Source of the DNA: Streptomyces alboniger
Lineage (GTDB): Bacteria; Actinomycetota; Actinomycetes; Streptomycetales; Streptomycetaceae
NCBI RefSeq assembly: GCF_008704395.1
Contig: NZ_CP023695.1
Coordinates: forward strand, 2,976,001 to 3,040,000
Direction: 5' to 3'
DNA: 64,000 bases
The notes under the pieces are model-generated. The model ran no database searches. It was given only the letters and a program-made list of their open reading frames with translations, and was not told where the DNA came from. This document shows, one piece after another, positions 51,003 to 60,455 of this stretch. Positions within the stretch are counted from its first letter, which is position 1. The number at the start of each line of letters is the position of its first letter. Position numbers and translations under genes: made by a program.

Positions 51003-51605
51003 CTACTTCGCCGGGAACTTCCAGACAGCAGGCTCGCCCTCACTGTCCTCGGGGGCCCAGTGGACCTCAATCTCCTTGGTGCCGACCGGGACCAGGTAGG
51101 TCTGGCAGAGCACGTGGCTCTCGCCCTTCTTCCAGCCCTCCAGCTCCAGTTCGTCCTCGCAGCCGGCCGCGTCCTCGGAGGCGCCGATCAGGAGGCCGCC
51201 GCGGACGCCGTCGGCGTAGATCTCCGCGCCGTCGCCCACGTCGGGGACGTCCGCGAGCGGGGCGCCCGCCTTGTGCGTGTACTTCACGTGGGCGACCGCC
51301 GCGACCAGGCCCTTGGCCTTCTTCGGGTCCGAGACCAGCTTCTTGGCCTCGGCCTCCGTGCCCAGGTCGACCTTCTGCGCGGCGACCTCGTACGTGACGG
51401 TCGCGCTCTCCTCCTTGACCTTCGCCGTGGTGCTCTCACCGGCCGCGAGCGCGGAGGGCGCCTTCGGCTTCGCCTGGGAGTTGGCGGCCTCGCCCTTCGG
51501 CTTGTCCTCCGACTTCTTGTCGTCCCCACCGCCACAGGCGGTCAGCGCGAGGGCGAGTACGGCGACGGGCGCGGCGAAGCGCAGCGCGGTCTTCTTGCAG
51601 AGCAA
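51003..51605 (-). CDS. Lipoprotein of unknown function
   Basis: The 200-residue protein has a lipoprotein signal ending LALTAC (Cys24), a Lys/Glu-rich linker, and a compact domain. It starts at TTG 51605 with GGAGA six bases upstream. It converges with the NAD(P)H-binding gene. Family not recognised. Confidence 0.8.
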   Translation of the reverse strand: MLCKKTALRFAAPVAVLALALTACGGGDDKKSEDKPKGEAANSQAKPKAPSALAAGESTTAKVKEESATVTYEVAAQKVDLGTEAEAKKLVSDPKKAKGLVAAVAHVKYTHKAGAPLADVPDVGDGAEIYADGVRGGLLIGASEDAAGCEDELELEGWKKGESHVLCQTYLVPVGTKEIEVHWAPEDSEGEPAVWKFPAK

Positions 51606-51726
51606 AGTGATCTCCTGGCAGTGACGGGCCCGCCGCTCGGCAGGGGGCCCGGCCCCTGCGAGCGGCAGGAAGAGCCGTCAGCTTAGGAGTTGGCCGCGCG
51701 GCCCGTCGGTAGGGGAGGCCTGGAGC

Positions 51727-51748
51727 AAGGGGCGTCCCAACGCCCCTT
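51727..51748 (+). terminator. Intrinsic terminator facing the plus strand
   Basis: AAGGGGCGT / ACGCCCCTT (51727-51735, 51740-51748) form a 9-bp stem with a CCCA loop, and TTTTT follows on the plus strand (51747-51751). Both flanking genes are on the minus strand, so it may end an antisense or unannotated plus-strand transcript, or work weakly in the other direction. Confidence 0.55.
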
Positions 51749-51879
51749 TTTCCGCCTGCATTTCACGCCATTACGGTCGCCGGTGAACGCCTGGCGGTCG
51801 CACTTTGCAAGGATCCGAACGCAAATCTCTTCACAATCGCTCCACTTCGCTCTCCTTCACTTCACTGCTGCGACCTTCG

Positions 51880-54435
51880 CTAGGCGCGGGCGGACAACAC
51901 CCCCGTACGCCGCAGCTTCTGCCAGCGGAGGCGGCCTCCCGTGAGGGCCGTGATCCAGGACTGGAGCAGTACGACGTACATCAACTGCCGGTAGAGCAAC
52001 TGCTGGAGAGGCAGTGAGATCAGATGGGTCATGCGTTCGCGGTCGAGGCGGAAGGCGTACGCGGCGCAGAAAGCCTGCACGGCGAGCACTCCGAGCCAGG
52101 CGGCGATGGTCTTCTGCGTGGGGCCGAAGACCAGGCCATAGAGGAGGAACACGTCGATGAGGGGCGCCAGGAGCGGGGCGAGCACCATGAAGAGTGAGAC
52201 CAACGGCAGGCCTACACGGCCGAAGCGCCCGGAGGGGCCGGACTCGACGAAGGCGCGGCGGTGCTTCCAGATGGCCTGCATCGTGCCGTACGACCAGCGG
52301 TAGCGCTGGGACCAGAGCTGCTGCACGGACTCCGGGGCCTCGGTCCAGGCCCGCGCCCGCTCCGCGTACACGACCCGCCAGCCGTCGCGGTGCAGGGCCA
52401 TCGTGATGTCGGTGTCCTCGGCGAGCGTGTCGTCGCTCATGCCGCCGACCCGCTCCACGGCGGACCGCCGGAACGCGCCGACCGCGCCCGGGATGGTCGG
52501 CATGCAGCGCAGCACGTCGTACATCCGGCGGTCGAGGTTGAAGCCCATCACGTACTCGATGTGCTGCCAGGCGCCTATGAGCGAATCCCTGTTGCCGACC
52601 TTCGCGTTGCCCGCGACGGCGCCCACGCGCGGGTCGCCGAAGGGCTGCACGAGTTCGCGGACGGTGGACTCCTCGAAGACGGTGTCGCCGTCCATCATCA
52701 CGACGATGTCGTGCCGGGCGTTCGCGAGGCCCCTGTTGAGGGCGGCCGGTTTGCCCGCGTTGAGCTGGCGCACGACGCGTACGTTCGGCAGCCGCAGGCC
52801 CTCCACGATCCGCGCGGTGCCGTCCGAGGAGCCGTCGTCTATGACGAGGACCTCGATGGGGTGGTCGCCCGCCATCAGGGAGCGGACGGTCGCCTCGATG
52901 CACTTGGCCTCGTTGTACGCGGGCACCAGGACCGAGACCGGTTCGGTGACCGGGGCGCCCCAGTGGAAGTCCCGCCGCCGCACCCGGCGTGCGTGCGCGG
53001 CGGAGAGCAGCAGCATCAGGCCGAACCGGGTGAGGACGAGCACGCCCACGACCGCGAGGGCCACGACGAGGGCGTCGGTGATCTGCGCGGAGGCGCCGAC
53101 CAGGAAGACCCAGGCCTTGCCCTTCCACAGCTCGACGCCGCTGACCCGCGTGTGCGCGCTGGGTGCGTCCAGGGCCTCCGTGAGGTTCCCGAACTCGTAC
53201 CCCTTCTCGCGCAGTTCGGGCAGGAGCCGGTCGAGCGCGGCGACGGTCTGTGAGCGGTCGCCACCGGAGTCGTGCATGAGGACTACGGCACCCTCGCCGT
53301 CCTGGGGCGTGGCACGCCGGACGATCTCGTCGACGCCCGGGCGCTTCCAGTCCTCGCTGTCGGCGTCGTTCACGACGGTGAGGTAGCCGCGGTCGCCTAT
53401 GTGCCGGGCCACCGGATAGGAGTTGTTGTCCATGGCGTCGGCGAAGGAGGAGTACGGCGGCCGGAAGAGGGAGGTCCGGATCCCGGCGGCCCCGGCGAGC
53501 GCGAGCTGGTTCTGCGACAGCTCCCAGTCGATGCGGGACGCGGACTGGTAGGCGAGGTCGGGGTGGTTGAAGGTGTGCAGGCCGACCTCGTGGCCCTCGT
53601 CGACCATGCGCCGGACGAGGCCGGGGTGGCGCGAGGCCATGGTGCCGGTGACGAAGAAGACGGCGTGCGCGTCGTGCTTGTCGAGGACGTCGAGGACCTT
53701 GGGGGTCCACTCCGGGTCCGGCCCGTCGTCGAAGGTCAGCACGAGCCGCCGTTCGGGCACGCGCAGGGTGGCCTCGCGGCCGCCGCGGGTGTCTATGACG
53801 GGGCCGCCGTCGAGGATCTCCCGCGGTACCTGATCGGTGGGCGCGGGCGGCCGGACACGGTGGTCGGCGAGGATCTCGCTGTGCACGTACCCGCGCAGCA
53901 TCAGCATGGCGAGCAGCGCGATGAGCAGCAGCGAGGGCAACGAGTAGCGCAACGGCAGGCGCCGCCGCCGGGGGGCGCGGGCGGCCGCCGCCTTGCGGGG
54001 GCGGGTTCTGCGGGGACGGGTCCTGCGGGGGCGGGCGTTGTCGGGCGTGGCGTTGCCTCCGGCGGCGCTGCCGGGTACGGCCTTGCCGGGCGTGGCGCTG
54101 CCGGATGGGGCCTTGCCGAGATGGGCCTTGCGCGGCCGCGCCCTGCCCGGCCCGCGGCGCTCCTCGCTGGCGGGTGGGGTGTGGCCGACGGGGATGTGGT
54201 CGACGGGAGTCTGCCCGGCGGGCGGGACGTGACCAACCGGAACCTGCCCGACAACCGGAACCTGCCCGACCAGCGGGACGTGACCAACCGGAACCTGCCC
54301 GGCGGGCGGGACGTGGCCGAGGGAAGTGCCGAGACCGTTCGGAGCAGGGCCGCCGGGCAGAGGCCGGTCACCGTGCGCGGCACGGCCGTCCTCGGTGCCG
54401 TCCGCCCACCCCCAGTCAGTGGTGCGGGAGTTCAT
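51880..54435 (-). CDS. Fused polysaccharide deacetylase and family 2 glycosyltransferase
   Basis: The 851-residue protein is a large membrane enzyme. Residues 41-87 are a VPVGHVPP-type repeat region, followed by a basic stretch and a membrane helix (about 163-180). The NodB deacetylase domain has LTFDDGPD (234-240) and the HTFNHPD motif (His287, His291). After a membrane helix, a GT2 domain (about 498-740) holds VLVPAYNEA, VIDDGSSDG, MMDGDTVFEE, AEDTDI and QRYRW. Several more helices end the protein. Such deacetylase-synthase fusions make or modify surface N-acetylglucosamine polymers. Its start overlaps the upstream membrane-protein stop (ATGA). Confidence 0.9.
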   Translation of the reverse strand: MNSRTTDWGWADGTEDGRAAHGDRPLPGGPAPNGLGTSLGHVPPAGQVPVGHVPLVGQVPVVGQVPVGHVPPAGQTPVDHIPVGHTPPASEERRGPGRARPRKAHLGKAPSGSATPGKAVPGSAAGGNATPDNARPRRTRPRRTRPRKAAAARAPRRRRLPLRYSLPSLLLIALLAMLMLRGYVHSEILADHRVRPPAPTDQVPREILDGGPVIDTRGGREATLRVPERRLVLTFDDGPDPEWTPKVLDVLDKHDAHAVFFVTGTMASRHPGLVRRMVDEGHEVGLHTFNHPDLAYQSASRIDWELSQNQLALAGAAGIRTSLFRPPYSSFADAMDNNSYPVARHIGDRGYLTVVNDADSEDWKRPGVDEIVRRATPQDGEGAVVLMHDSGGDRSQTVAALDRLLPELREKGYEFGNLTEALDAPSAHTRVSGVELWKGKAWVFLVGASAQITDALVVALAVVGVLVLTRFGLMLLLSAAHARRVRRRDFHWGAPVTEPVSVLVPAYNEAKCIEATVRSLMAGDHPIEVLVIDDGSSDGTARIVEGLRLPNVRVVRQLNAGKPAALNRGLANARHDIVVMMDGDTVFEESTVRELVQPFGDPRVGAVAGNAKVGNRDSLIGAWQHIEYVMGFNLDRRMYDVLRCMPTIPGAVGAFRRSAVERVGGMSDDTLAEDTDITMALHRDGWRVVYAERARAWTEAPESVQQLWSQRYRWSYGTMQAIWKHRRAFVESGPSGRFGRVGLPLVSLFMVLAPLLAPLIDVFLLYGLVFGPTQKTIAAWLGVLAVQAFCAAYAFRLDRERMTHLISLPLQQLLYRQLMYVVLLQSWITALTGGRLRWQKLRRTGVLSARA
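54175..54315 (-). repeat. VPVGH coding repeats in the deacetylase/transferase N-terminus
   Basis: Residues 41-87 contain repeated VPPAG, VPVGH and VGQVPV units; the DNA has recurring blocks of CGGGACGTGACC and CCGGAACCTGCC type. Confidence 0.65.
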
Positions 54436-55223
54436 CGCTGGGCGTCCCCGGAGGAGGACGACCGGGGGTCCGCGGGCGGCTGCTGGGCGGCGGGCGGGGT
54501 GAAGTCGGCGGGTACGTCACCGTCGCCGGGGACCGTCGGCTGCGCGGGCGGGGCGGGGGGCCGGGCGGCCGGTGCCGTGGGTCCGGACCCCGGTTCCGCC
54601 GCGCCACCCGTCGGGGCCGGGCCTGGGCCGCCGCCACCGTCCACGGGACCCGAACCCGGACCCGGCTTGCCGTCCGCCGCGGCGGGCGCCGCGGCGGGCG
54701 AGCCCCCCTCGTCCCCCCGGCGGGAGTCGCCGGACCCACCGGGCCGCGCCACCGCCTCGGTGCCGTCCACAGCCCCCCGCGACGGAGCGCCCGCACCGGC
54801 CGACGCTGACGGATCGGCGGGGTCATCGGGGTCGGCCGAGTCGGTGGAGTCGGCCGGCTCAACGCGGTCATACGGGCGCCCGGACGCGTCCGCCGTGCCC
54901 GCGGGCCCGTCGCCCTTGCCGGGCTTCCCGCCCTCGGGGGCCTGCACCGGCAGCCAGGGCGCGTGAGAGCTGCCCGAGAACAGCGTGCCCACGATGACCA
55001 AGGCATAGACCGCGCAGGCGACACCGATGATCACGCCTATCCGGCGGTACCTCCGCCCGCGGCGGCCCGTCTCGTCGACGAAGACAGGACCCTCAACCGC
55101 ACCGCCCGCACCGGCCCCGGTCGCCAGATCCGCCAGCGTCCGCCCGAGACCGTCGATCTGTACGGTGACCTCGTTCGGATCATGGGTATGTCCTGGTAGC
55201 GCATCTTCTCGCCACGTCTCCAT
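54432..55223 (-). CDS. Single-pass membrane protein with low-complexity tail
   Basis: The 263-residue protein has one membrane helix (about 63-83, RIGVIIGVACAVYALVIVGTLFSG) and a long Pro/Gly/Ser/Asp-rich extracytoplasmic tail. ATG 55223 is chosen. Its stop overlaps the start of the deacetylase/transferase gene, so it probably supports that enzyme, for example as a substrate-binding or complex partner. Family unknown. Confidence 0.72.
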   Translation of the reverse strand: METWREDALPGHTHDPNEVTVQIDGLGRTLADLATGAGAGGAVEGPVFVDETGRRGRRYRRIGVIIGVACAVYALVIVGTLFSGSSHAPWLPVQAPEGGKPGKGDGPAGTADASGRPYDRVEPADSTDSADPDDPADPSASAGAGAPSRGAVDGTEAVARPGGSGDSRRGDEGGSPAAAPAAADGKPGPGSGPVDGGGGPGPAPTGGAAEPGSGPTAPAARPPAPPAQPTVPGDGDVPADFTPPAAQQPPADPRSSSSGDAQR

Positions 55224-55397
55224 GCGTACGCACAACCCCCCACATCACAGAACTCGGCATCTCAGAACGCGGGTGCGCGTACGACTCCAGGCCCCTTGCC
55301 GTCCGGACCGGGCCCCCACCCGACCCGAGCGCCGCCCCTATCACATCCCGCCCGGGCGATGAATGTAGCGCACCGGAGTGACAGGCGTGGTTATCAG

Positions 55398-56426
55398 TCA
55401 GATCTGACTCATCATGATGAGTGCATCTGTGGCCGGAACCCACCCATCCGCAGGCTTCTCCAGCCATCCTTCGGCGGCGGCAAGCTCCGCGGCAGCGGAC
55501 CGTACCGCTGTAACTCCCGGATGAATCAGACCTTTTCGCCATACGAGCGACACGGGCGAGAGCGGTACGGGATCGATCAGCGGCCGCAGCTCGGCACCCG
55601 GCATGGCCGGAAAGTCCACCACGACCAAGGCCGGATTGCGCTTCTTCGCCATGATCCGCCCGAACTCCTCGGGCCCCACCGCCAGCGGCGCGGGCGGCGC
55701 GACGCCGATGCCGCGCCCCGCGAAGAGCCGGTGCGCGAGGTCGGTCCACTCCAGCGTCCGCGGGTTGCCCGCCCCCGCGTACACGGTCTCCCCCGCGAGG
55801 GCGTCCAGCGGCACGGCGTCCAGCTCGGTCAGCGGGTGGTCGCTGGGCAGCAGCACCGCCATCGGCTCGTACCGCACGGGCTGCTGGGCGAGCGCGGACC
55901 GCAGTGCGGGGTCGAGCCCGGCGTACCGCCCGAAGGACATGTCGAGCCGCCCGGCGATCATCTCGGCGGCGGCACCCGTGAGGCCGCTCTCGAAGCGGGC
56001 CATCAGCTCGCACTCCGGGGCGAGTTCGCGGGCCCGCTCCAGGATCCGCCCGAAGACGAGCCCGGGGCTGTTCAGATCGACGAGCAGCGGCCGCGCGGGC
56101 CCCGTGAAGGCGGCGACCAGCTCGTCCTGCGCCGCGAGGACCCGCCGCGCGTACGGAAGGAGCCGCTCGCCGTCGGCGGTGAGCGCGACCTGCCGTGTCG
56201 TACGGGAGAACAGCTCGGCGCCCAACTCGCGCTCCAGGCGCCGCACATCACGGCTCAGCGCCTGCTGTGCCACGTACAGCCGGGCGGCGGCCCGGGTGAA
56301 GTGCAGCTCTTCGGAGACGGCGACGAACGCGCGCAGCAGGCGCGGATCCACGTCACGAGGCAGAGCGGGCCCATCGGCGGGGCGTGTACGGGGATCGGAC
56401 GGGCGTATGCCGGGCTCTGCTGTCAC
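55398..56426 (-). CDS. LysR-family regulator
   Basis: The 342-residue protein has the LysR helix-turn-helix (LRAFVAVSEELHFTRAAARLYVAQQALSRDVRRLERELGAELFSRT, about residues 31-76) and an effector domain. GTG 56426 is the start. It is divergent from an MFS gene, which it probably controls. Confidence 0.9.
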   Translation of the reverse strand: MTAEPGIRPSDPRTRPADGPALPRDVDPRLLRAFVAVSEELHFTRAAARLYVAQQALSRDVRRLERELGAELFSRTTRQVALTADGERLLPYARRVLAAQDELVAAFTGPARPLLVDLNSPGLVFGRILERARELAPECELMARFESGLTGAAAEMIAGRLDMSFGRYAGLDPALRSALAQQPVRYEPMAVLLPSDHPLTELDAVPLDALAGETVYAGAGNPRTLEWTDLAHRLFAGRGIGVAPPAPLAVGPEEFGRIMAKKRNPALVVVDFPAMPGAELRPLIDPVPLSPVSLVWRKGLIHPGVTAVRSAAAELAAAEGWLEKPADGWVPATDALIMMSQI

Positions 56427-56510
56427 CGCTGGAACTTACAACGTGGACGCGTGAATCGGCGCCCAGAAGGTGTTGGACCCCGCGGGCCCCCCGCGGCGAG
56501 CCTGAGACGC

Positions 56511-57776
56511 ATGCCCCCCGCCAGACCCCGCACCACGCCCCGCAATCCCTACACCCGCCTCTTCGCGATACCCGGAGCCACCGCCTTCACCCTCGGCAAC
56601 CTCATCGCCCGCCTGCCCATGGGCATGTTCAGCGTGAGCGCCGTCATCATGATCTCCGGCGCCCGCGGTTCGTACGCGCTGGCCGGCGCCGTCACCGCGA
56701 CCGGCCTCGCCGCGACCGCCGTCGTGGCTCCCTGGACGGCGCGGCTCGTCGACCGCCACGGCCAGGCACGCGTCGCCGTGCCCGCCACCGCGATCGCCGC
56801 GCTCGGCTCGCTCTCCCTGCTGCTCTGCGTGCGCTACGGAGCGCCCGACTGGACTCTCTTCGCGTCGTACGCCGCCACGGCCACGACCCCCAACACGGGC
56901 GGCATGTCCCGCGCCCGCTGGGCGTACCTCCTGAAGGGCGACGCCCCTGCCGTACACACCGCCAACTCCTTCGAACAGGCCGCCGACGAACTCTGTTTCA
57001 TGCTCGGGCCCGTCCTCGCCGCCTTCCTCTGCGGCGCGCTCTTCCCCCAGGCGGGCACCCTGATCGGCGTGGTCCTGCTGCTGACCGGCGTGCTGGTCTT
57101 CGCCGCCCAGCGCGCGACGGAACCGCCGCCCCAAGGACGTACGCACTCCTCCGAAGGCGCGCGATCGCCTCTCCGCGCGCGCGGGATGCCCGCCCTGTTG
57201 GTCGGCTTCCTCGCCACCGGCGCCGTCTTCGGCTCCCTTGAGGTCGTCACGATCGCCTACGCCGACGAGCGAGGGCACAAGGCGGCGGCGGGCGTGATAC
57301 TCGCCCTCCAGGCCGCGGGCTCCTGCGCGGCGGGCCTCGTCTACGGAGCCGTGAAACCGCGCGGCCCGCTCGTGCGCCGCCACCTCCTGTGCGGTGCGGC
57401 GATGGCGGCCCTGATGACGCTGCCGCTGCTCGCCGTGACGCTCACGGGCTCGCTGACCGCCCTCTCCGGAGCGCTGCTCGTCGCGGGGATGGCGACGGCG
57501 CCCACGATGGTCACCGGAATGACGCTGGTCCAGCACCGCACTCCCGAGGGGCGGCTGAACGAGGGCATGACCCTCGCCGTGACCGGGCTCCTCGGGGGCA
57601 TCGCGTGCGGCGCGGCGGGCGGCGGCTGGGCGGTGGAGCGCCTGGCGCCCGCCGCGGGCTACTGGGTGCCGGTGGCCGCCGCCTGCCTCGCCCTGCTGCT
57701 CAGCAGCGCGCAGGCTTGCGCCACGAGCACTCCACGTCGCCGTACCGCTCCGCCGCCCGCGTCGAGCGAGGCATGA
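56511..57776 (+). CDS. MFS transporter
   Basis: The 421-residue protein has 12 membrane segments. Signals include a basic RLVDRHGQARVAV loop after helix 2 and a large central loop. ATG 56511 is the likely start; an earlier GTG would add 20 low-quality residues. Its 3' end overlaps the converging carboxypeptidase gene by 77 bp, so both C-termini share the sequence. Divergent from a LysR regulator. Confidence 0.85.
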   Translation: MPPARPRTTPRNPYTRLFAIPGATAFTLGNLIARLPMGMFSVSAVIMISGARGSYALAGAVTATGLAATAVVAPWTARLVDRHGQARVAVPATAIAALGSLSLLLCVRYGAPDWTLFASYAATATTPNTGGMSRARWAYLLKGDAPAVHTANSFEQAADELCFMLGPVLAAFLCGALFPQAGTLIGVVLLLTGVLVFAAQRATEPPPQGRTHSSEGARSPLRARGMPALLVGFLATGAVFGSLEVVTIAYADERGHKAAAGVILALQAAGSCAAGLVYGAVKPRGPLVRRHLLCGAAMAALMTLPLLAVTLTGSLTALSGALLVAGMATAPTMVTGMTLVQHRTPEGRLNEGMTLAVTGLLGGIACGAAGGGWAVERLAPAAGYWVPVAAACLALLLSSAQACATSTPRRRTAPPPASSEA

Positions 57777-59292
57777 CCGGCACGGCCTCGTCCTCCGTGG
57801 ACGACGCGAGGGTCACCACGATCGCGTCCTCCAGCGCCTTCACCGAGGGGGCCAGATGGTTGTTCAGGATGATGCTGAACACCAGCTCACGCCCGTTCCT
57901 GTCCTTCACGTAACCGGAGAGGCCGGACGCTCCCGTCAACGTCCCCGTCTTGGCACGGGCGTTGAGGGCCGCCGGGGTCCCGCACATCCGCGAGCGCAGG
58001 GTGCCGCCGACGGACTTGCCCGGCCCGCAGGCCACCGGCAGGGACGCGTACCAGTCGGCGAACCACGGCTCCCCCTTGGCAGAGCGCAGCAGCTTGACGT
58101 ACTGGTCCGCGGGGGCGTTGTCCTTGCGCGACAGACCTGAGCCGTCGACCTGGCGCAGCTTGCCCGGGTCGACGCCGGCGGTCTTCAGATAGCCGCCGAT
58201 CGCGGCGATACCGTCGTCCCAGCTCCCGGGCCGCCCGGTGGCCTTGTGACCCATGGCCTTGGTGAGGCTCTCCGCGTGCATGTTGTTGGAGAGCTTCATG
58301 AAGGGGACCATGAGGTCCTTGAGCTGCATGGAGTCGTGCGAGGCGAGCTGCCGGGCTCGCCCGGGGGTGGCGATTCCGGCCCTGGTCGGCCCGCTCACCT
58401 TCACGCCGTGCGCGGCGAGCGCGTCCCGGAAGACGGCTGCCGCGTACCCGGTCGGCTCCCAGACGGTGACCCACTCCTTGGTGACGGCTCCGCCGACCGG
58501 GACCGTGCCGCTGACGGTGATGGTGTTCCTGCCGTGCTGCCGCTCCACGGCGACGGTGTCGGCGCCGCCCGACGCGACGGTGGTCGCCCGCAGGTCGATG
58601 TCCACGTAGTCGGTCTTCGGCGTGACGCTGACGCGCGGCTCGTCCCCGGCCCGCGCGCCCGGCGCGACCTCCACGACGACCGTCCCGGTGTCGTAGTCCG
58701 TGTCGGGAGCAAGGCTCAGGGCGCTGATCTGCGCCGCGTAGTACGCGGACTCGTCGTCGGCGCTCCAGGTGTCGCCGACGCGCTTGGCGTCGAAGCGGGT
58801 GTCGTCGGCGATCAGGCGCCCCGAGACCCGCCGCACCCCCAAGGCGGCGATCTGCGCGGCGAGCCCGTCGTAGTCCTTGGCGAGCGTCGTCGGGTCGCCC
58901 GTGCCGCGCAGATACAGGTCTCCGTGCAGCACGCGGCCCCGCCGCCGTCCGTCGGCGAGTACGTCGGTGGTGAACCGGTGGCCGGGTCCCAGCAGCTCCA
59001 TGGCGGCGGCCGAGGTGAGCAGTTTGGTGTTGGAGGCGGGCATGAGGCGCCCGCTGGACCGGTGCTGGTAGAGGACGTCACCGGACGCGGCGTCGGCGAC
59101 GACCACACTGGCCACGCCGCCCTCCATCCGGGAGTCGCCGAGGATGGTGTCGATGGCCTCCGGCAGGCCGGACCGGTCGGAGTCCGCGCCGGCCGGGGAA
59201 CCTGCGGAGAGCGTGGCCGCCGCGACGGCGAGCACGGCGGGCCAGATCCAGTGGCGCATACGGTGGTTGACGCGTCGCACGGGTCTACTCAT
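57700..59292 (-). CDS. D-alanyl-D-alanine carboxypeptidase (PBP4/S13 type)
   Basis: The 530-residue enzyme trims or cross-links peptidoglycan stems. After a signal peptide (to about residue 36), the penicillin-binding motifs are SNTK (Ser87-Lys90), SNN (335-337) and KTG (448-450), with the large insert typical of S13 peptidases in between. ATG 59292 is used; ATG at residue 12 is possible. The last ~28 residues are antisense to the MFS gene and are probably not essential. Confidence 0.92.
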   Translation of the reverse strand: MSRPVRRVNHRMRHWIWPAVLAVAAATLSAGSPAGADSDRSGLPEAIDTILGDSRMEGGVASVVVADAASGDVLYQHRSSGRLMPASNTKLLTSAAAMELLGPGHRFTTDVLADGRRRGRVLHGDLYLRGTGDPTTLAKDYDGLAAQIAALGVRRVSGRLIADDTRFDAKRVGDTWSADDESAYYAAQISALSLAPDTDYDTGTVVVEVAPGARAGDEPRVSVTPKTDYVDIDLRATTVASGGADTVAVERQHGRNTITVSGTVPVGGAVTKEWVTVWEPTGYAAAVFRDALAAHGVKVSGPTRAGIATPGRARQLASHDSMQLKDLMVPFMKLSNNMHAESLTKAMGHKATGRPGSWDDGIAAIGGYLKTAGVDPGKLRQVDGSGLSRKDNAPADQYVKLLRSAKGEPWFADWYASLPVACGPGKSVGGTLRSRMCGTPAALNARAKTGTLTGASGLSGYVKDRNGRELVFSIILNNHLAPSVKALEDAIVVTLASSTEDEAVPVMPRSTRAAERYGDVECSWRKPARC

Positions 59293-59326
59293 GACCCAGG
59301 AGGATAAACCCGGGCGACCAACGGAA

Positions 59327-59357
59327 GAAGCCCCCTGGCCGGGGGCCAGAGGGCTTC
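59327..59357 (-). terminator. Terminator of the tmRNA gene
   Basis: GAAGCCCcCTGGCC / GGGCCAGaGGGCTTC form a stem of about 14 bp (59327-59357) directly after the tmRNA 3' end on the minus strand. Confidence 0.75.
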
Positions 59358-59373
59358 AACCTCACATGGGAAT

Positions 59374-59761
59374 TGTGGAGATGGCGGGAATCGAACCCGC
59401 GTCCAACGGTGCTGAACCAGGGCTTCTCCGAGCGCAGTTCGCTGCGATTTTCTCGGCCCCGGAGATCTCGCGAACAAGTCTCCGACGGGCCCAGTCACTG
59501 TTTGATTTCCCGTCGAACCCCGTGACCGGGTTCGACGGTTTAGTTCCCTAGATTATGCCAGGGTCCGGGTCGGGAACACCCCCGGGCTGACACCCATTTA
59601 GGGTCCTTCAGTCACTGCTTATTAGGCAGCGAGGGCGAAGGACTGGGAATCGCTCTTGGAATTGGCGATTATTTGTTGCGACATATGGTTTACGAGATCA
59701 TTGCCGCTTCCTCGGCTCGCTTCCCCTGCTTCGACATCCGCTGTCGAAACCGATCATCCCC
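59374..59761 (-). ncRNA. ssrA: Transfer-messenger RNA (ssrA)
   Basis: The tRNA-like ends are visible: 5' GGGGATG (59755-59761) pairs with 3' CATCTCC (59377-59383), with the T arm GCGGGTTCGATTCCCGC near the 3' end and the CGGTTTCGAC segment near the 5' end. The reading frame at 59622-59666 encodes the tag ANSKSDSQSFALAA followed by tandem stops (TAATAA), ending ALAA as required for proteolysis. The neighbouring smpB gene encodes its partner. CCA is not encoded. Confidence 0.93.
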
Positions 59762-59915
59762 ATGTTGTTTTTTCAATGTTCCTTCAAGGTGGGCCCCTGC
59801 TGAGCGGGGACCCGGTAGCCCCTGCTGTGAGGAGCACGACCCATCGTACGTGACCAACGCCCGACGGTGCCAGCCTATTCCTGAGGGCCCGGCTTCCTGA
59901 GGGCCCGGCCGGAGG

Positions 59916-60437
59916 CTAGGCGATCCCCTGGCGCCGCCGCACCGCCGAGATCGCGCGGTTCGTCTCGCGCGTGTCCTGCTTCTCGCGGAGCGTCTGCCGC
60001 TTGTCGTACTCCTTCTTGCCCTTGGCCAGCGCGATCTCGACCTTGACCCGGCTGTCCTTGAAGTACAGCGCGAGGGGCACGATCGTGTGACCCGTCTCCT
60101 TGGACTTGGACTCCAGCTTGTCGATCTCCGCCCGGTGCAGCAGGAGCTTGCGCTTCCGCGTGGCGGAGTGGTTCGTCCAGGTGCCCTGCACGTACTCGGG
60201 GACGTGGATGTTGTGCAGCCACGCCTCGCCGCGGTCGATGTGCACGAAGCCGTCCACCAGGGAGGCCCTGCCGAGCCGCAACGACTTGACCTCGGTGCCC
60301 ATCAGCACCAGGCCGCACTCGTAGGTGTCCAGGATGTGGTAGTCGTGCCGCGCCTTCTTGTTCTGCGCGACCATCTTGCGGGCGGGGGCCTTCTCATTGG
60401 CCTTCGCGGCCTTGCGCTTTACCTTTTCCTTCGCCAT
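59916..60437 (-). CDS. smpB: SsrA-binding protein SmpB
   Basis: The 173-residue protein binds tmRNA and brings it to stalled ribosomes. The family core is [57 protein letters not shown], and the C-terminal tail with [23 protein letters not shown] forms the decoding-centre helix. An N-terminal Lys-rich extension is normal for Streptomyces. It precedes ssrA in the same orientation. Confidence 0.96.
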   Translation of the reverse strand: MAKEKVKRKAAKANEKAPARKMVAQNKKARHDYHILDTYECGLVLMGTEVKSLRLGRASLVDGFVHIDRGEAWLHNIHVPEYVQGTWTNHSATRKRKLLLHRAEIDKLESKSKETGHTIVPLALYFKDSRVKVEIALAKGKKEYDKRQTLREKQDTRETNRAISAVRRRQGIA

Positions 60438-60455
60438 AGTCCGGCCATTTTCGCA

